The position numbers and the translations under genes are program-made. Positions 46,226 to 60,712 of a stretch of 64,000 nt of DNA are shown here, one piece after another. Numbering within the stretch: the first letter of the stretch is position 1; the number at the start of each line of letters is the position of its first letter. The notes beneath the pieces are model-generated. The model worked only from the letters and a program-made list of their open reading frames with translations, did no database searches and was not told the origin of the DNA. This stretch comes from Gnetum montanum (Eukaryota > Streptophyta > Gnetopsida > Gnetales > Gnetaceae). The stretch spans positions 374,870 through 438,869 of the forward strand of contig MNCI01011532.1 in NCBI GenBank assembly GCA_015680685.1, read 5' to 3'.

Positions 46226-47500
46226 TGGAGGCTCCACCCCTAGGCTTCCAAAAAAATGAAATTCAAGGTGCCTTGATGGTCTAGTAAATCACCTACAAAC
46301 TTACAAAATGCAAAATGGGAGGGTTGAAAAAATAAAATGCAAAAAGAATCATAGATTTGTAAAATGAAAAGTGAATGCAAATTCCACACAAAATGGAACA
46401 ATAAAACCTTATTTAAAATAATAAAGAATGGGTTCTACAAGTGTGTACAAGAAATACCTATAAGAAAGCAAAGGGGGATTCACTAGAACAAGAGTTCAGA
46501 GCCCATTGAAGCCGATGTAATCAACTCCACGATCCGGGTGCTCAACCACTCCTGATACTATCAAACCTCCTTTGCTACAACTTCAAATCTGCAACTTGAG
46601 CCACTAATGAGGGGTGAGAAGAGTGGAAAATTTGGCTACCAAATTACCCCACACTCAGGGTTGAGAATCCTAAAAATGCAATGTTGACACCAAAGACCCA
46701 CAAGTCTCAAGGGGGTAATAAAGGTTGCAAGGGTTCCATGCTAGAAAGCTCCAAGAGGCTCATTTTTGCAAGGTTGCAAGAGCTCTTGGGAGCCAAAATT
46801 GCTCTATGATTGAAAATGCCAAAGTGTTGGGATTTTGTTTTTATAGGTTTTGGGCCATGATTTTTGCTACAAATTAGCTAACGGATTGGCTGCAAATTTC
46901 TACCTTGTACAGGTGAGATGGGTGCCCAAATGTGAGGGGTTACCATATATAGTAAGTGTTAAACCCCCATGGCCATTCTGTTTACATAAATAACAATGAG
47001 AAGACACCTTCTACACTAGAGGTAGATCTTCCATGTTGAGCCTTCTACCATCCTTGTTGATGTGGTTAGTCAACCTTGAAGTCATTGGAGTGCAAAAATC
47101 TTTCTCATGTTGCTTCCACGTTGGGCGTATGTAGTTTCCATGTTAGGGGTGGAGCCTCCATGTTGCGGGAAAACATCCATGCTGAGGGGGAAAGGTTTTC
47201 ATGCTATGCATGTAGTCTCCATGCTAGGGGATGAAGTTTCCATGCTACGAGAAAAACTTCCACGCTGAGGGGAAACTTCAATGCTAAGGAGGAAAGGTTT
47301 CTATGATGTGCATGTAGTCTCCTCGCTGGGGGATGAAGTTTCCATGCTAAGGGGGAAGCCTCCACCCCTCCATGGTAGGGTAGGTGAGATTTACCCCTAT
47401 AGGTGTTTCCAGCAAAAAAAAAAAGTATATAGCCCCCATAAAACCCATCAAATTACCATTTTTTGCATCCCAAAAGGCATTTTTGACAACCCAAATTAGC
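46226..47500. repeat. unclassified repeat with CCATGCTAGGGG array
   Basis: It starts TGGAGGCTCCACCCCT, and an inverted form AGGGGTGGAGCCTCC appears at about 47146. At 47040-47390 about eleven copies of TTCCATGCTAGGGG are found, with a roughly 103-bp tandem duplication (47188 and 47291). A short TTTTTATAGG lies at 46835. It could be an LTR of a further element; no coding sequence is seen. Confidence 0.5.
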
Positions 47501-47660
47501 ATAGGTGAAAAAATTAAAAAAAATTAAGAAAAATTGATTTAATTGGTTATTCTAATTTGCACAAGAAAAATCATTCATTTTTGGAATTACTAAATCTTGA
47601 CACTTATTATTTTGCACACATATTCTTATTGGAAATTACTGATTAAAATTGAATACGAAA

Positions 47661-47702
47661 AACTATTTTTTATCTAGTCATGCATAACTAGATAAATAGT
47701 TT
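47661..47702. repeat. inverted repeat (hairpin)
   Basis: AACTATTTTTTATCTAGT pairs with ACTAGATAAATAGTT across a short CATGCATA loop: 15 paired bases with a 3-T bulge. It could be a small MITE-like end or a chance AT-rich hairpin. Confidence 0.45.
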
Positions 47703-47829
47703 TAACTAAAATCAATGAAAAATCAATTATGATCACAATCATTCTGGAAATGAATTTGCATCCATTTTAAAGTTTTCCCCAATGGAGGTGCATGAGCAAT
47801 TACAAGGGTCATAATTCTAGCCCATAACT

Positions 47830-50160
47830 TCTACCAATGATGATTGGTGCCTAGGAGAAACTTATCAACTTTGGCACAATAAGCAAGATGATGTTACTAT
47901 GAAGACAAAAGAAGTAACAATTTCATATTTAATCGATGTCACTGCAAAAGCATTGAATTTTCCAAATATAGATGTAAGAAATCTTTGGTTGGAGAGAGCA
48001 TATAAAACCAAATAGAAGGAATACAATGAAATGATAATTACTAAAAGGATTTACTTCAAGATTGACACATACCCTATCTATCCTATAAACTGCCTTAATA
48101 GAATTTCGATATATGATGCCAAGGAAAGAGCCATTATAAGTGGCAAATATCAAGAAAATATGGCTCATTTGATTTTTCTTGAAGTGTAAATGAGATTCAA
48201 AGAAAAGATGTTTAGGAAGCCAACACTTCCATTTTCTTGTTTGAAAAGAAAATTATGTAGGTAAGCTGATATTTTAGACTACATAAATGATACATCAAGA
48301 AAACCTTATAATGCTTCATATGTAGAAATTTCAAAGCTAGTACTAATCAAAAAATATTAAGTTAAGAAAAATTAAAACACTAAGGCAGCAATAACATTAA
48401 CACTATCACTTAACATAGTAGCCACAAGAACTAAACTAGAAAGATCTAGCACTTCTACACCAAAACCTAAACCAAGATACTATAGACCTGCAATGAGCCA
48501 TGTGCAATAATTGGTAGAAATTGTGAGCTAGGGGACAAGGGAGGTGTCCAATATGTTTAAAGTAAAGCAAAATTGAAACCAACTTATAGTATTAGCTAAT
48601 TAAGCTAGTGGAAAATTTCTATTCATCCCACTAGAGAAGCCTTAACACAACATATTTTTGATAATATTGCATCATTCCAAGTAACACTTAAGAGAACATG
48701 CCACCAAGTGATCATGCAATAAAAGAAGGAGCATGAAGCTATAAAGTACGAATAGATCATATCAAGAAAGCATTTAATGTCATCACCCTACCTCCTACTA
48801 ACTTCGCTAGAATTCAAGATGCTTAAGTAATGGTTGGTGTTGTAGATAAAGTAAAGTAATGATTGTAGAGAAACATAAAGATACATTGAATAGGATAATT
48901 CAAATAGGAAAAATCATGCAAGATCTTTTTGATATCCCTAATGATATCACTACCACATAATTTGAATTGATCTCTACAAAGAGTAAGCTAGTAATTGCAT
49001 AAACAAGGTTACAACATATTAAGTTAGAAGTCTAGAGATTACAAAATGAATTATTCTAACCTAAAATTCAAAAATAAGACTTTATCAATTATGTAGCACT
49101 AGAGCATTTAGCACAATTTACAATAGAGAAAGTAAACTAGCTAATGACCAAGTAATAATAGTTAGAGATAAAAGAGAAAAGAAAACATGGGATGCCTCTG
49201 TTGCTAATGCCAAGACATATGCAAATGCTAAAGCCATTACTACTCTGGAAGAGAAAAATAAAAGGTCTACTTCCAAATATAAAAGGTTGACCAATGTAAA
49301 AAGAAAAAAGAATCTACTAAATGAGAGCCTAAAATAGTCAAGGGAGTACTTTGTCAAGGCTAACCAAGAAGTGAAGCAATTGGCTAGAGAGAATAGAAAC
49401 CTCTCAATCAAAAACGTCCATGCCATAAAAAAAAATTTCTCATTAAAGTCATCACATGCTAGAGCAAGGCCAAGAAGCATGAAAATCTTAAGGAGCATTT
49501 TAGGGGCCAAGTGGAAATGCAAAAAAAAAAAAAAGTAAACAAGAATAAGATCCAGATAGCAAAGGCTAAAATAAATGTTCATATGTAACAATTATCTACC
49601 TAGAAACCTATCTTGGATAGTATCACATTGGTCCATCAAGCTAAATTGAAGGTTAAAGAGCTCCAAATCAAAGATATGACTCAATATATGGAGTTAGCTG
49701 ATCTGAGATATGCCAACTTAACAATGCTAAGAATAGGTAGACCACAAACTAAAATTAAGCAACAATTGGCAACAATGCACTTATTGTAGAAAAAGAGGCA
49801 TAAGGATAAGAATGAGGTATAGTATAAATTTCATATTACTAATGCAAAGCTACAAGTAGTATAGAAAAGTTACCATAATTAAAAAGATAGTTGTCAATCT
49901 AGCTAAAGGAATGAATGATTACTTAGACCTACAAAAAATTAGTTAAAGCATTTGATATAGAGAGGAATTAGTTTGTACCTTGGTATGTTAAGGCCAATAA
50001 ATTATTCTTAGTTATCATGTCCTTAAACAATTTCTACTATTGAGGTCCTCCTTGATTTAGCTTCAACAATTAATGACCCAAGGACAAATGAGCATAAACT
50101 AAGAGATTTATTCAAATATTTCAATATAAAGAAGGCAATAGCACTTGGAAAACAACCTCA
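47830..50160 (+). pseudogene. degenerate coiled-coil ORF, unknown element protein
   Basis: A plus-strand frame with stops: EVTISYLIDVTAKALNFP and VRNLWLERAYKT near 47910-48010, then Lys-rich sequence. At about 49145-49470 there is a long coiled-coil-like stretch (KREKKTWDASVANAKTYA, LLNESLK, EVKQLARENRNLSIKN). Amino-acid composition and length suggest a gag-like or structural protein of a mobile element. I do not recognise it. The open frame on the opposite strand at 49118-49591 is a shadow of the coiled coil. Confidence 0.35.
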
Positions 50161-50529
50161 ACAATCATTGATGTAATAAGAATCACCACTATCATGCATA
50201 TAAAAACCTATATCAGCATCCTACAAATTTTATCATGTTTTATCAATTTTTTGTCAACTTTTATCACTAATGTCAAATAGCCCAATCCTGTTTTAATATG
50301 ATATTTTGTAACTTACTCAAACAAAGTGTGGCACTCCTAGTTAGTCAATGAGCATTAAATGTTTGCATGTTATGTATTTTTGTTATTTGTACTATCCATT
50401 ATTTTATAAACAACTTTGTCTCACTTTTTTTAACTCAAGGATAAGTTTTCAATTTTTGGAATATGATAGACCACATAAAATTTATCAAATAAGATCTATG
50501 ATGTTGTAGATACAATGTAGCTAGGCTTG

Positions 50530-51100
50530 GTCATGCCTACAAATATTAGGTAGCCATCATATCAAATTAATTTTTGATTAGGCATATCTACACTTTTGAT
50601 TAGGCATATCTACACTCATAGACTCTTGTAGCTTCGTTTCATTAAGTCATAGTTAGTCTATGAATACCCACAATATGTGCAACTTTATTTTAAGTGGACA
50701 TGCTTCATGACCAACAATAAAAGATTGAGATCATTTCTAACCATTATGACATTGTTTAAAATAGATTTAATTTTCATTACCATTTACTTTTGAATCTCTT
50801 TTATATTTTAATTGTCATTTAAATTTTTAATGTATGTCATTTAAAGTAAGGCTGGCAACCAAATAGTAAATTTGTTTGGTTCATCTAGTAGTAAGTTACT
50901 TAGTAATCCCAATGATAGTTATACTAGCTTAGGGTGTGTATGGTAAGCCAAGATGCCCCATGGTAACACTGGCCTAGGATGTATATGGTAAGCAAAAATG
51001 CCCCATAGTAACTTTGCTTGATTCATCTAGTAGGAAGTTGTTTGGTAATCCCAGTGATAATTATACCAGCCCATGATGTGTATGGTGAGCTAGGATGCTT
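50530..51100. repeat. short tandem duplications in AT-rich DNA
   Basis: TTTTGATTAGGCATATCTACAC is present twice in tandem at about 50573-50618. A unit of about 145 bp with TTCATCTAGTAG...GTAATCCCA is repeated at about 50880 and 51022. No gene. Confidence 0.6.
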
Positions 51101-52003
51101 ATCATCATTAGGCTTCATTGGTTCCTAATTAATAAAATTCATATTCAATTCACTATGTTTTACTTTAGAATCATGACAACCAAACAACATCATTGCATCA
51201 CATACCTTATTGCAAGTTAAAGCATACGCATTAACTACCACTAACTCCAATCAGGAACTTCATATTAACCAATTATAATCTATATTGTTCCATCAATGAA
51301 TTACGATCTAGTGACATGTGGGAACTCTCACCACTCAATTATATATAGTTGTGGTTCCTACATCACCTATTTATGTAGTATTATGTACTTAATTAAATTT
51401 AAAATCAAGCATATATTATTATATTAAATGTTTGAAACTACCAAGACATATAGCTAATATAATAGCATAATAGAACATGCATAGAATATGAATATAATTG
51501 TTTATTTGAACTTCAATCCTCTTGGATACATACTAACTATTTAACAATGAGCCATCTCAACATCTCTCATTGGCAAACATAATAATAGTAAAATAATTAT
51601 GATTTAGTATATTGCCCAAAGCAAGCATATACCATATTGTAATCTCTAGCATAGAAAGGACAACTTATATTAACAAAGCATACCCTCATAAATAGTAAAG
51701 TTCGTAAGCTTTTAAAACATGGAAAAGTTAAATAAAATATAATATAGTTAATATAATGAAAATTTAGAAAATATTTAATACTTAAATGATTTTTTATGAA
51801 GTATCATCATGAAGAAAAAAGAACATGGAAAGAAAAACTGTTAGGAAATTACATCATTAGATTCATCACCAAGTGATGTTTCTACCATATGTATAAAGTT
51901 AACTCAAAGAATTAATTTGTGACCTTTTAGTATTTTCCTATAAATCATTAAAGTCAATTCATCATTTACTTGATAAATCATTGACTTCTAATCTTTATTA
52001 TTT
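51101..52003. other. AT-rich intergenic DNA
   Basis: Nothing recognised apart from the polyadenylation signals of the ABC gene at its right end. Confidence 0.5.
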
Positions 52004-52009
52004 TTTATT
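51994..52009 (-). terminator. polyadenylation signals of the ATM gene
   Basis: Two AATAAA hexamers on the minus strand, at 52009-52004 (overlapping the stop codon) and 51999-51994. The region is AT-rich, so only closeness to the stop supports them. Confidence 0.4.
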
Positions 52010-55000
52010 AACAATTTGCTTGATGTTGACCACTTACTAATACAAGTTGATCTTGTCCATTTAGTTTTGATATTTGTTGTTGTTCCCATAACTGAAAGTA
52101 TCGTCCTCTTCTGAATAGAAGATGCTCATGGGTTCCTTGTTCTATCACTTTTCCATTATCCATGACAATGATCTGAATATATGAATCATTTTATATTAAA
52201 AAAAAACTTCATGCAATGAGTATAACATAAACATACAAGTGTTATAACATAAAAACATATTGAGAGTAAAAAGGATGCATTACTTTTACCTCATCACATA
52301 GCATAACAGTAGTGAGACAATGAGCAATAAATATACAAGTTCTATTCTTTGCAATATCTTTAAGAGTAGATAATATTTCTAACTCTATTGTATTGTCCAA
52401 TGCACTAGTGGCTTCATCGCATAACCTGCATTGAAGAAAACATGGCTGAATTTAAGCATTTAATGGCCAAGCATAAAAATTACACAAAAGAAATAAAGAA
52501 AGAATATACTTATGAGAAAGTTATCTTAGAGAACCTACAGTATGAAGGGAGATTTCAAAAATGCTCGTGCTAATGCTAATCGTTGCTTTTCTCCCCCACT
52601 CAACTGCACATCAAAATAATGTTTTATGAAAGTGTAAATTTAATTATGAAAAAAATTTTAAAAGAAAATCATTTATTCTCTCACTTAGAATTTTTATAGA
52701 TAGTGTATTAATACTTGTAATATTTTAATTATGTACATCAGTCAATTATGTTAATTTTTGCATCATTTTTTCTTTAATTTTCACTTAGTATTAGTACTTT
52801 GTCCATTAAATTTGTGTTGATTTTTCTACCTTAGATAATTAGACAACATTTACATAGGAAAACTAAAAAAAAATAAACTAATTAAGAAATTAAAAACCAA
52901 TTATGAATGTAATCATATTTATTACCTAAGTTAGATAAAGAATGATCTAAACAAACTAGATAAGTTAATAAAATCATATTTTTTATACTTATAAAATTAA
53001 CCTCAATAAATAAGCAAAATGTTACAATGATTAAAAAAATGAAGCTTTCAAAGCTTGATTACCAAATTCAACAAAAGGCCATTGTAGAGATATAATGGAA
53101 TAACAAGTTAAAAATAAAGTTAATTTAGTGACTTGGTTTTAAATAAGATTTTCATTTAAGCACCATGCCATATAGAAGAACAATAACACATATTAATAAC
53201 ACAAAAATAAAAAATACTTGTTACCTTTAGGCCTCTCTCTCCAACAAGAGTCTTGTATTTATCTGGATATTTCATAATAATATCATGAATTGCTGCATGT
53301 TTTGCAACATTGAATACCTAAACATCATAGATACAACCAATCACATGTATTACTTATAATAGAAAAAAAAACCTAAAAATATAATAAAGTAAAACATATA
53401 CCTCTTCCTTTGATGCTGTCAACCTTCCATAGAGTATATTATAAAAAATTGTATCATTAAAAAGTACCTACAAATATTTAAAAGGTTACAAATCCAGATT
53501 TCAATAAAACAACTTAAACATATAAAAGTAGAAAAAATGTTTTTTTAACATAAATAAAAGTACATTTAGTACATTGATGTAACACATGCATTTAATAACA
53601 AATGTCATTTGCTAAATCTTTTACTAAAGCAATATTCAAGTCAAGAAAATGAAATTTCTAATGCATTATTAAAAGCTATACAAAAATTTTAAATTATTCT
53701 TTTAATTCACTAAGAAGGTCATGTTTTCTTCTTATTTAATTCCTACATTTCAATTACAAAATTCATCTTCTTTATTTTAGTTCATAGTTTATCTCATGCA
53801 TGAAGGTTATTGGGCTTAGAGATTAGTGTTCATTATTTTCTAAATTGACATCTTTCTTTTACTCTTAAGAATATTCATAATTACATTAATTGTATTAAAT
53901 ATGACTTACTCATTTGTTAATATTGAAAGATATTTTACTAATAAAAGATAGTACCAATTCTCATATGGTAATTCATTGATTTGTTAATCAATAAATGACC
54001 TATAATATGTGATTTTAGTTTTAAAGTATTAGAATAATTTTATAGAAATATAAATATAAAAATATGATTTTTTTAAAGATTTCGTATATTATCTATGCTT
54101 TTAGACTAAAAACTAATTTGGTGATATAGTAGTAAAATGTAAGAGTAGTTTACATTATCTATGTTGGTTGAATGAAATAGGTCTACAATAGACGTTGCTA
54201 AATGTGCATTACTTCACAAGTCATTTGAAAGCTACTTAGGTGATATCCCTTGCAAAGTCCATCATAACATGAGTATTGGAAAATGAATATAATAGGAAAT
54301 GAAATTTAGCTTTGTCTATTCAAAATATAAATTTTGAATATATATATATATATGTATGTATATATAATATATATTTTTTATTTTAAGTAAAATAAATAAA
54401 TTATTTTTTTCTTAAATAACAAGTAAAGCTTTATGTTTGTATGTAAAAATATTTAAAAATTAAAATCTATCACATGATTATCACAAGATAATCAAAAATA
54501 GAAAATCAACTCAATTAAATATTCAACTTACTGGATCTTGTGGCACAAGACCAATGCATCTTCTTAAACTTTCAAATGTAACATCTTTGATATCCTGCCC
54601 ATCCACACTTATCTACATATATAATACACATAAAACAAGGTACTACTTTTAACTCTAAAAAATATAAAAGAAATGCATAACAAGATACATATTCAAATAA
54701 TTATAGATTAAATATTTAACAAGTTAAACATGCCTTTAAGAAGGAAATTAAGAAAATAATTTAATGATTTGAAAACTATATATGTGTAATCTATCTTTCT
54801 TACACAAGGCATGTACTAATATACTTAAGGAATTCTTTCTATAAATAATTTATAGAACTTTCCTTCTAAGTAAAACTTATATAAACTTGCAACTTCATAA
54901 AGAAAGGTCGATATGCCATAAGGTATACCAATATTATTTTATAAATAATATTGAAAGTCTACAATATCATCTACAATTTTATATAGAAAGTACAATATAT

Positions 55001-55853
55001 ATTTTTCCAGGATAATTAAAAGAAATAAAACTAAGCAAATAATATAAATAAAATATTAATTGTAACATATGCAAGTCCAATATTACATGGTATTATGATC
55101 AAATTTTATTTTTAAATTTTAATTTAGAGGTGTAATGGAAGTAAATTCTAGTCATAATAGAACTACTTAAAAGAGATATTAAAAAAATATAAACCATATA
55201 TGGAAAATTAGAAGCATATATATGAAAAGAGGGGGAAAAGTATTGAGTTACTATTTTACATTTGATTTTCATTCACAAAATTTTTTTTCAAATTTGAGGC
55301 TTCATTTTTCTCTTTTTAATTACAGAAAGATTTAAAACCATTTTAATATAAATAAATAAATTATTAATTAACTATTATGCTCACTTAGCATGTAGTTAAT
55401 TTTGTAGAAATATCTTCCAATCTTAGAAAAAACAAAAAAAAAATAATGTTGAAGAATATTAAAAAGTGTTTACATTAATATTTAACCTATTTCAATTCAT
55501 TAACATTTCTGTCACAATGATAATAATAATATTAAGTAAATGAAAGTAAACATGGACTATTATATACTATTATAATGTAGCCAAAATAGCTTAAAAGCAT
55601 AAAATAAACTTTTGTATCTTACCCTTCCTACTTCTGAATCATAGAATCGATAAAGGAGCTTTAGAATTGTTGATTTTCCTATTGAGAATCCACATATAAA
55701 ATAAATAAGTCATATATTATTATTATAAGAAGAGCATAGAAAATTAGAAGTCAAACATTCAACCTACCACTTCCACTATTTCCTACAATGGCAACACTTT
55801 TGCCACCAGGTACAATAAATGATACACCAGCCAAAATTTTCATTCCATCATAA
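52008..55853 (-). other. nucleotide-binding-domain exons of the ATM gene
   Basis: Eight exons from the strand before Walker A to the stop TAA at 52010-52008. All ATPase motifs are present in order. The residue after the H-loop His is Cys (CGT to TGT), where Arg is usual. The C-terminal tail (GRYFQLWEQQQ and about 24 more residues) fits the family length. Confidence 0.88.
54336..54378. repeat. (AT)n microsatellite in an ATM intron
   Basis: An ATATATATATATATGTATG tract and a following AT-only run in the intron between exons 54612-54532 and 53467-53402. Confidence 0.7.
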
Positions 55854-58101
55854 CTGAAAAAATTCCATAAATTTAATAAGCTTCCTATGATAAAATTATA
55901 AACTAAATTTAGAGGAAAAATAAAGTCTTATCTAAAATCTTATAAAACTTTTTGATATATTATAAATCTAAATATTTGCATTAATAAAATGATATTATTC
56001 TTTTATTTAAAAACAAATTCAAATATAATAAATAAGCATGCATATATTTCAGTATGAAACTAAGAATTTTTTAATTCTCTCCCATACCCTATAAATCTCT
56101 TCTCTTGGGACTAGCTTAATATCTTAAGTCATTACCCTATTTAATTTAACAAAGTTAACATCTTATGGTCTTAAATTTAATAAGCATAAAAAGTGATAAT
56201 ATGATATCTTCAAATTAAATTTATAGTTATATAATCTATGAGATAAACACATATACGAGCAAAGTAGTTGATTTAATAGTATGAGGTAGAAAGAAAAATT
56301 ATTATTAGCTAAGCATACTTCTAGCTTTAGAGTATGTTCTCAATAGTAAAGAAGAGATAAAATAAATTAAATGCATCATAACAATCATCTTAAAGAACAT
56401 GGCTAAGAATACTAAGATACAAAGAAGATAGAATTACATCTAGATGATGAAGAATTTATTCAATTTATACTCAATTCCATTTATTTTCATTTAAAAAATT
56501 AATTTTTAATTTAAAAATAAAATATTAATGGAAAAAAAAGTGTTTCATTCTAATAAGTTTCTAATTGCAAAAACTAATGCATGATACCTAAAATGTACAT
56601 TTTCAAATTGAATGCCTCCACCAAAATTTAAATATAATGGCTTTGCATTAGGCTTGTCTTTGATAGTTGATTTCTCCTATAAGAAAACAGAATATGCTCA
56701 ATAAATAATAAGTTTAATTTAAAAAAATATAGTAATCATCATCATAGTCCTAGCCTTGTTCCAACCACCAAAAAATAGAATAATATAAAAAATAATGATT
56801 TTAAAATACCTCTAAAAGAGAAAACAATGTTTGCATATCAATAAGACCTTGACATATCTCTCGATACACTGAGCTAAGAAATGTTAAAGGTGTCGAAAGT
56901 TGGAACAATAGACTATTTACCATCACCTACAAAAGATCTAGTTTAGAAATTTGTTAATATAAATATTTATTTAATTAAGTAAAAATTAGCACGTTAATAA
57001 TATTATTAAATAAACAAAAAGTTCAAAAAATGGATTAAAACATATGCAAAGAATAATTGCTCACCAAATCTCCAACCGTCATCATTCCCTTTGCAATACC
57101 ATGTAAACACATGACCATAACAGTAGAAAGAGCACTACTAAATAAAACATTTTGACCAAAATTTAAAAAGGCCAAACTGCTCATTGTCTTCAAATATGAA
57201 CTCTCATATTCTGTTTTTTAAAAAGGAAATGAAAAGTATTAAGATAAAAAGAAAAGATAATACCTAGACTTATCTTCACCTCCAAAAAAACATTTTTTAT
57301 TAAAGAATGGTTTATAATAGTATGTCTTTTTTTTGTTTTTCATTTTATATTTTGAATATCAACTTATGTTTTTATCATGCTCTAGGCACATGATTTTGAT
57401 AACCATAGCAATGCTCAAGAATAACATTATAGCTAATAAAACTCTTAGAGAAGTGTTAAAAAACATATTAATGAATCATGTTTTATTCTTTACCAAAAAT
57501 TTCATTTATTCCAATCCCTTAACTACTACATATTAGGGATCTTAAAAGAATTATATTTTCAATAAAAATAGTTTAGACTCTAACCATACAATATAAAAAA
57601 TGTAATTTAAAAGTTAAATTAAATTAGATGACATGATATTTAAAATATTTTTAAAATAAAGCATGGTAAATTTTAATAGAGTTATGCTTTCATAAATAGC
57701 ATACAACTTACCTTTTAAGAGCTTGTCATATTTGTTAATCTCGAACTGTTCATTGTTAAAATACTTCACAATCTAACAAAAAGATTGCAAAAAATAAGAA
57801 TATTATTTAGTATAAAGAAATCTCAAAAGAAAAATAAAAGTGTAGACCTAATTTTAACCTCATAGTTAATGAGAGAGTCAATAGCCACTGATCTTGAATT
57901 CCTTTCAGCTTTGATCATAGCTTGATGAAATTTGGTCCACCACTATGAAGTATAAAATAGACTCAGTTACATTGTTTTAATAACATTATGACAAAGTATA
58001 TAAGTTATTTCTAAACTTCAAGAAAACAAACACAAGCTATAAATTTATAATCTAAATATAAATAATAATCATAATAAATACTTAAATAATAATTCACAAA
58101 C

Positions 58102-58104
58102 CTA
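58102..58104 (-). other. premature TAG in the ATM gene
   Basis: The last codon of exon 58209-58102 is TAG, directly before a GTTTG donor. The family has Gln (CAG) here, followed by Trp. No alternative donor within the exon avoids it. It would truncate the protein in the middle of the membrane domain. Confidence 0.8.
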
Positions 58105-58679
58105 TGTCATTATAATAGTGAATAATGAATAAGCAACTGTAGCAAGTGTAGAGACAATAACAAATGGATAGCCAAACCTATTGGCCAAAATAGTTCCAAC
58201 CAACAATATCTGCAAGTAAAATACAACACAAAATATCAAAATTCTAATAGTTAGTATGTAATATTTACTAAGAAATTTCTAAACTTTTATATGAATTATG
58301 AATTATTTTCAATTATATTTTACTTCTATCAATTTATTTAATCTAACAATAAGGTTATATCCTAAAAATAGATTATATTTTAAACTCTTTATTTATTTTA
58401 AGAATTATTTTCAAGGTATGAATTAGATCAAGACTTATGAACTTGATTATCATTTTTATAAGTAACAAAAAAATTGAAACATGATTAAGTTTTTGCATTT
58501 TCTTAATTCAACTTAAATCATTATTAAGAATATATTGTGAGTAAAAAAATTCTGTTTCTTAATTATTTTATAATGCATAGTACGCCCTTAAAAGATGTTG
58601 AACCCAACCCCACGCTTTAATTTTACTCATTAATAAACACTTGCTATGATTTAAGAATATTAATTTTTTAATTGATTAT

Positions 58680-58721
58680 TTTCCTCTTTTTCTTTTTCTT
58701 TTTCCTTTTTTTTTTTTTTTG
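58680..58721. repeat. pyrimidine microsatellite in an ATM intron
   Basis: (CTTTTT)n-like and poly-T tract of about 40 bp in the intron between exons 59091-58989 and 58209-58102. Confidence 0.7.
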
Positions 58722-60712
58722 AAATTTTAAGAAGACTAAGATAATGCACTATTTATTGTAGAGTAATAAGATAAATAAGAAACCTATATAATCTGTAAGT
58801 GTTTACACACTTTTCAATGATAACAAAATTTAACTTCATATACAATTTGACTTCTATCCTAAATGTTGATTAACATAATTTACAAGCATCTTACTCAATA
58901 AAGCATATAATTAAAAATGTATACCATACACTATAAAGCACTGGATACATAAAAATAAAATAGTTTTTCAAAAGTTTTCGAAATATACCTCCAAAATAGT
59001 TGGTAAGACATTAAATACCATTGAACCAAGAATATAATGTATTGCACGAATCCCACGATCAATTGCAATACTTAATGCACCAGTTTCTCGACTATAAAAT
59101 ATAAAATAAAAGGAATCTATTATGGAATAATTCCAAGATAAATAAGCAAATAGAATAATTAATTTGTTTAAGATTCATAGCTTTGATAACAAAGACTACA
59201 TTAACGCAATTAATCAAGATAAGTATAAAAATGACAATGAACACTAAATAAACAATATATAACTTCAAGACCATCTAATGGAAAATTGATTGATGTGCAA
59301 AGCCATGTATTTTTCATCTCTATCATGTGGGATGTGGGAAAAGTAAATTGATTGTTATCTATGGATGCATCAAATTACTATATCATAAATGATAAAAATA
59401 CTGAGAAGAATAACAATAAGATTATTAGTAGGAAGTATTTAAGACACCTTATAAGATTTTAGTTACATTACATGATATATAATTTTTTTTTACCTACTTA
59501 GAATTTAATTATTTCAAAATGAGATTTGCATTCATAAATATAAAATCAAATCATGAATAGTAAGTAACAAAATATGTTTTAAGCATGCACATGAGTTTTG
59601 AAAGATAAAAGATATTCATGTGTATGTTTTAATGATGGGAAAATTCATCTTAAAAAGACTATTGGAAACAATAATATCATAAAAAAATTTTAAAATTATA
59701 TAGTTACTAAACTCTTACCATACATGAAACTGAAGGTCAAGATCATGAAGATGAGAAAAAACCTGAAAAAAAACATGAATAGTTATTAAAATTTTAAAGG
59801 TTGATATAAACATAAAACAAATAAGACGATAGAAGAATACAACTCTATCCACGTTTCTTGATAGATAATGTAATAAATAAAATATATAAAAAATATTAAC
59901 TTATTCAAAAAAAATATCATAACTAAATTGAATGAGAGCAAATCCAAATATATAAATATTAATTATCACTATTTATAAAATTTATAACCATTTCATAAAA
60001 TACACAATATAGAAGGATAAGACTTCACTTTGGAATTTTATTTTGAGGGAATACAACTAATAATTTTGTCACTTGCACTTTTTCCATCATCTTGAATTTG
60101 ATTTATTTGATTACATCTAGCTATTGCTAGTTTCAATTTGATGATGCTTTTGTGTGAATTCACCATAGTATCTTTTGGTTTTAATAAAGCTAATACAAAG
60201 GGAGTAACTGGTTAGTTTTAAATAAATTTTAAGATGTTCTACAATACTTCTCTATCTATAGAAGTAAAATCCTTATGGGCATGTCTTTTAACCAAGCTCC
60301 AAGACAACATGTTTTTAAAACACATTTCATTCTATGCTTATATGTTTAGGTTCCAGTGATTAGTGATGCACCTAAATGATAATAAATTAAATTTTAAGTT
60401 TAAATTTTACTTTTATTTTTATGTCACCTTTGGTTAAATACTATTATTTTTTATTATCATTTAAAACATTTTATTTTTAAAAAATAATTATTACTTTATT
60501 TTTATTACACATGTATCAAAATACATAGATTATACATGGACATGCATTAAAACAAAAACATTGTGTTTAACATTAAAAATTATTTAATGCATAAATTAGA
60601 AATCAACCACAAATGTAATTACCTTTCTAGCAATAATACGCACTATTTGAGAGGTAACTTTTGAAAACACAACACGTAGTTCTAAAAAACATGAATAAAT
60701 AAATAAAAGTTA

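Noticed and set aside
49118-49591. Minus-strand open frame of 157 codons
   Set aside because: It is the complement of a Lys/Glu-rich coiled-coil frame on the plus strand; Phe/Leu-rich composition is what such a shadow gives, and no conserved motif is seen.
57333-57536. Small open frames in ABC introns (also 59092-59274, 62854-63039)
   Set aside because: They are AT-rich intron sequence without homology.
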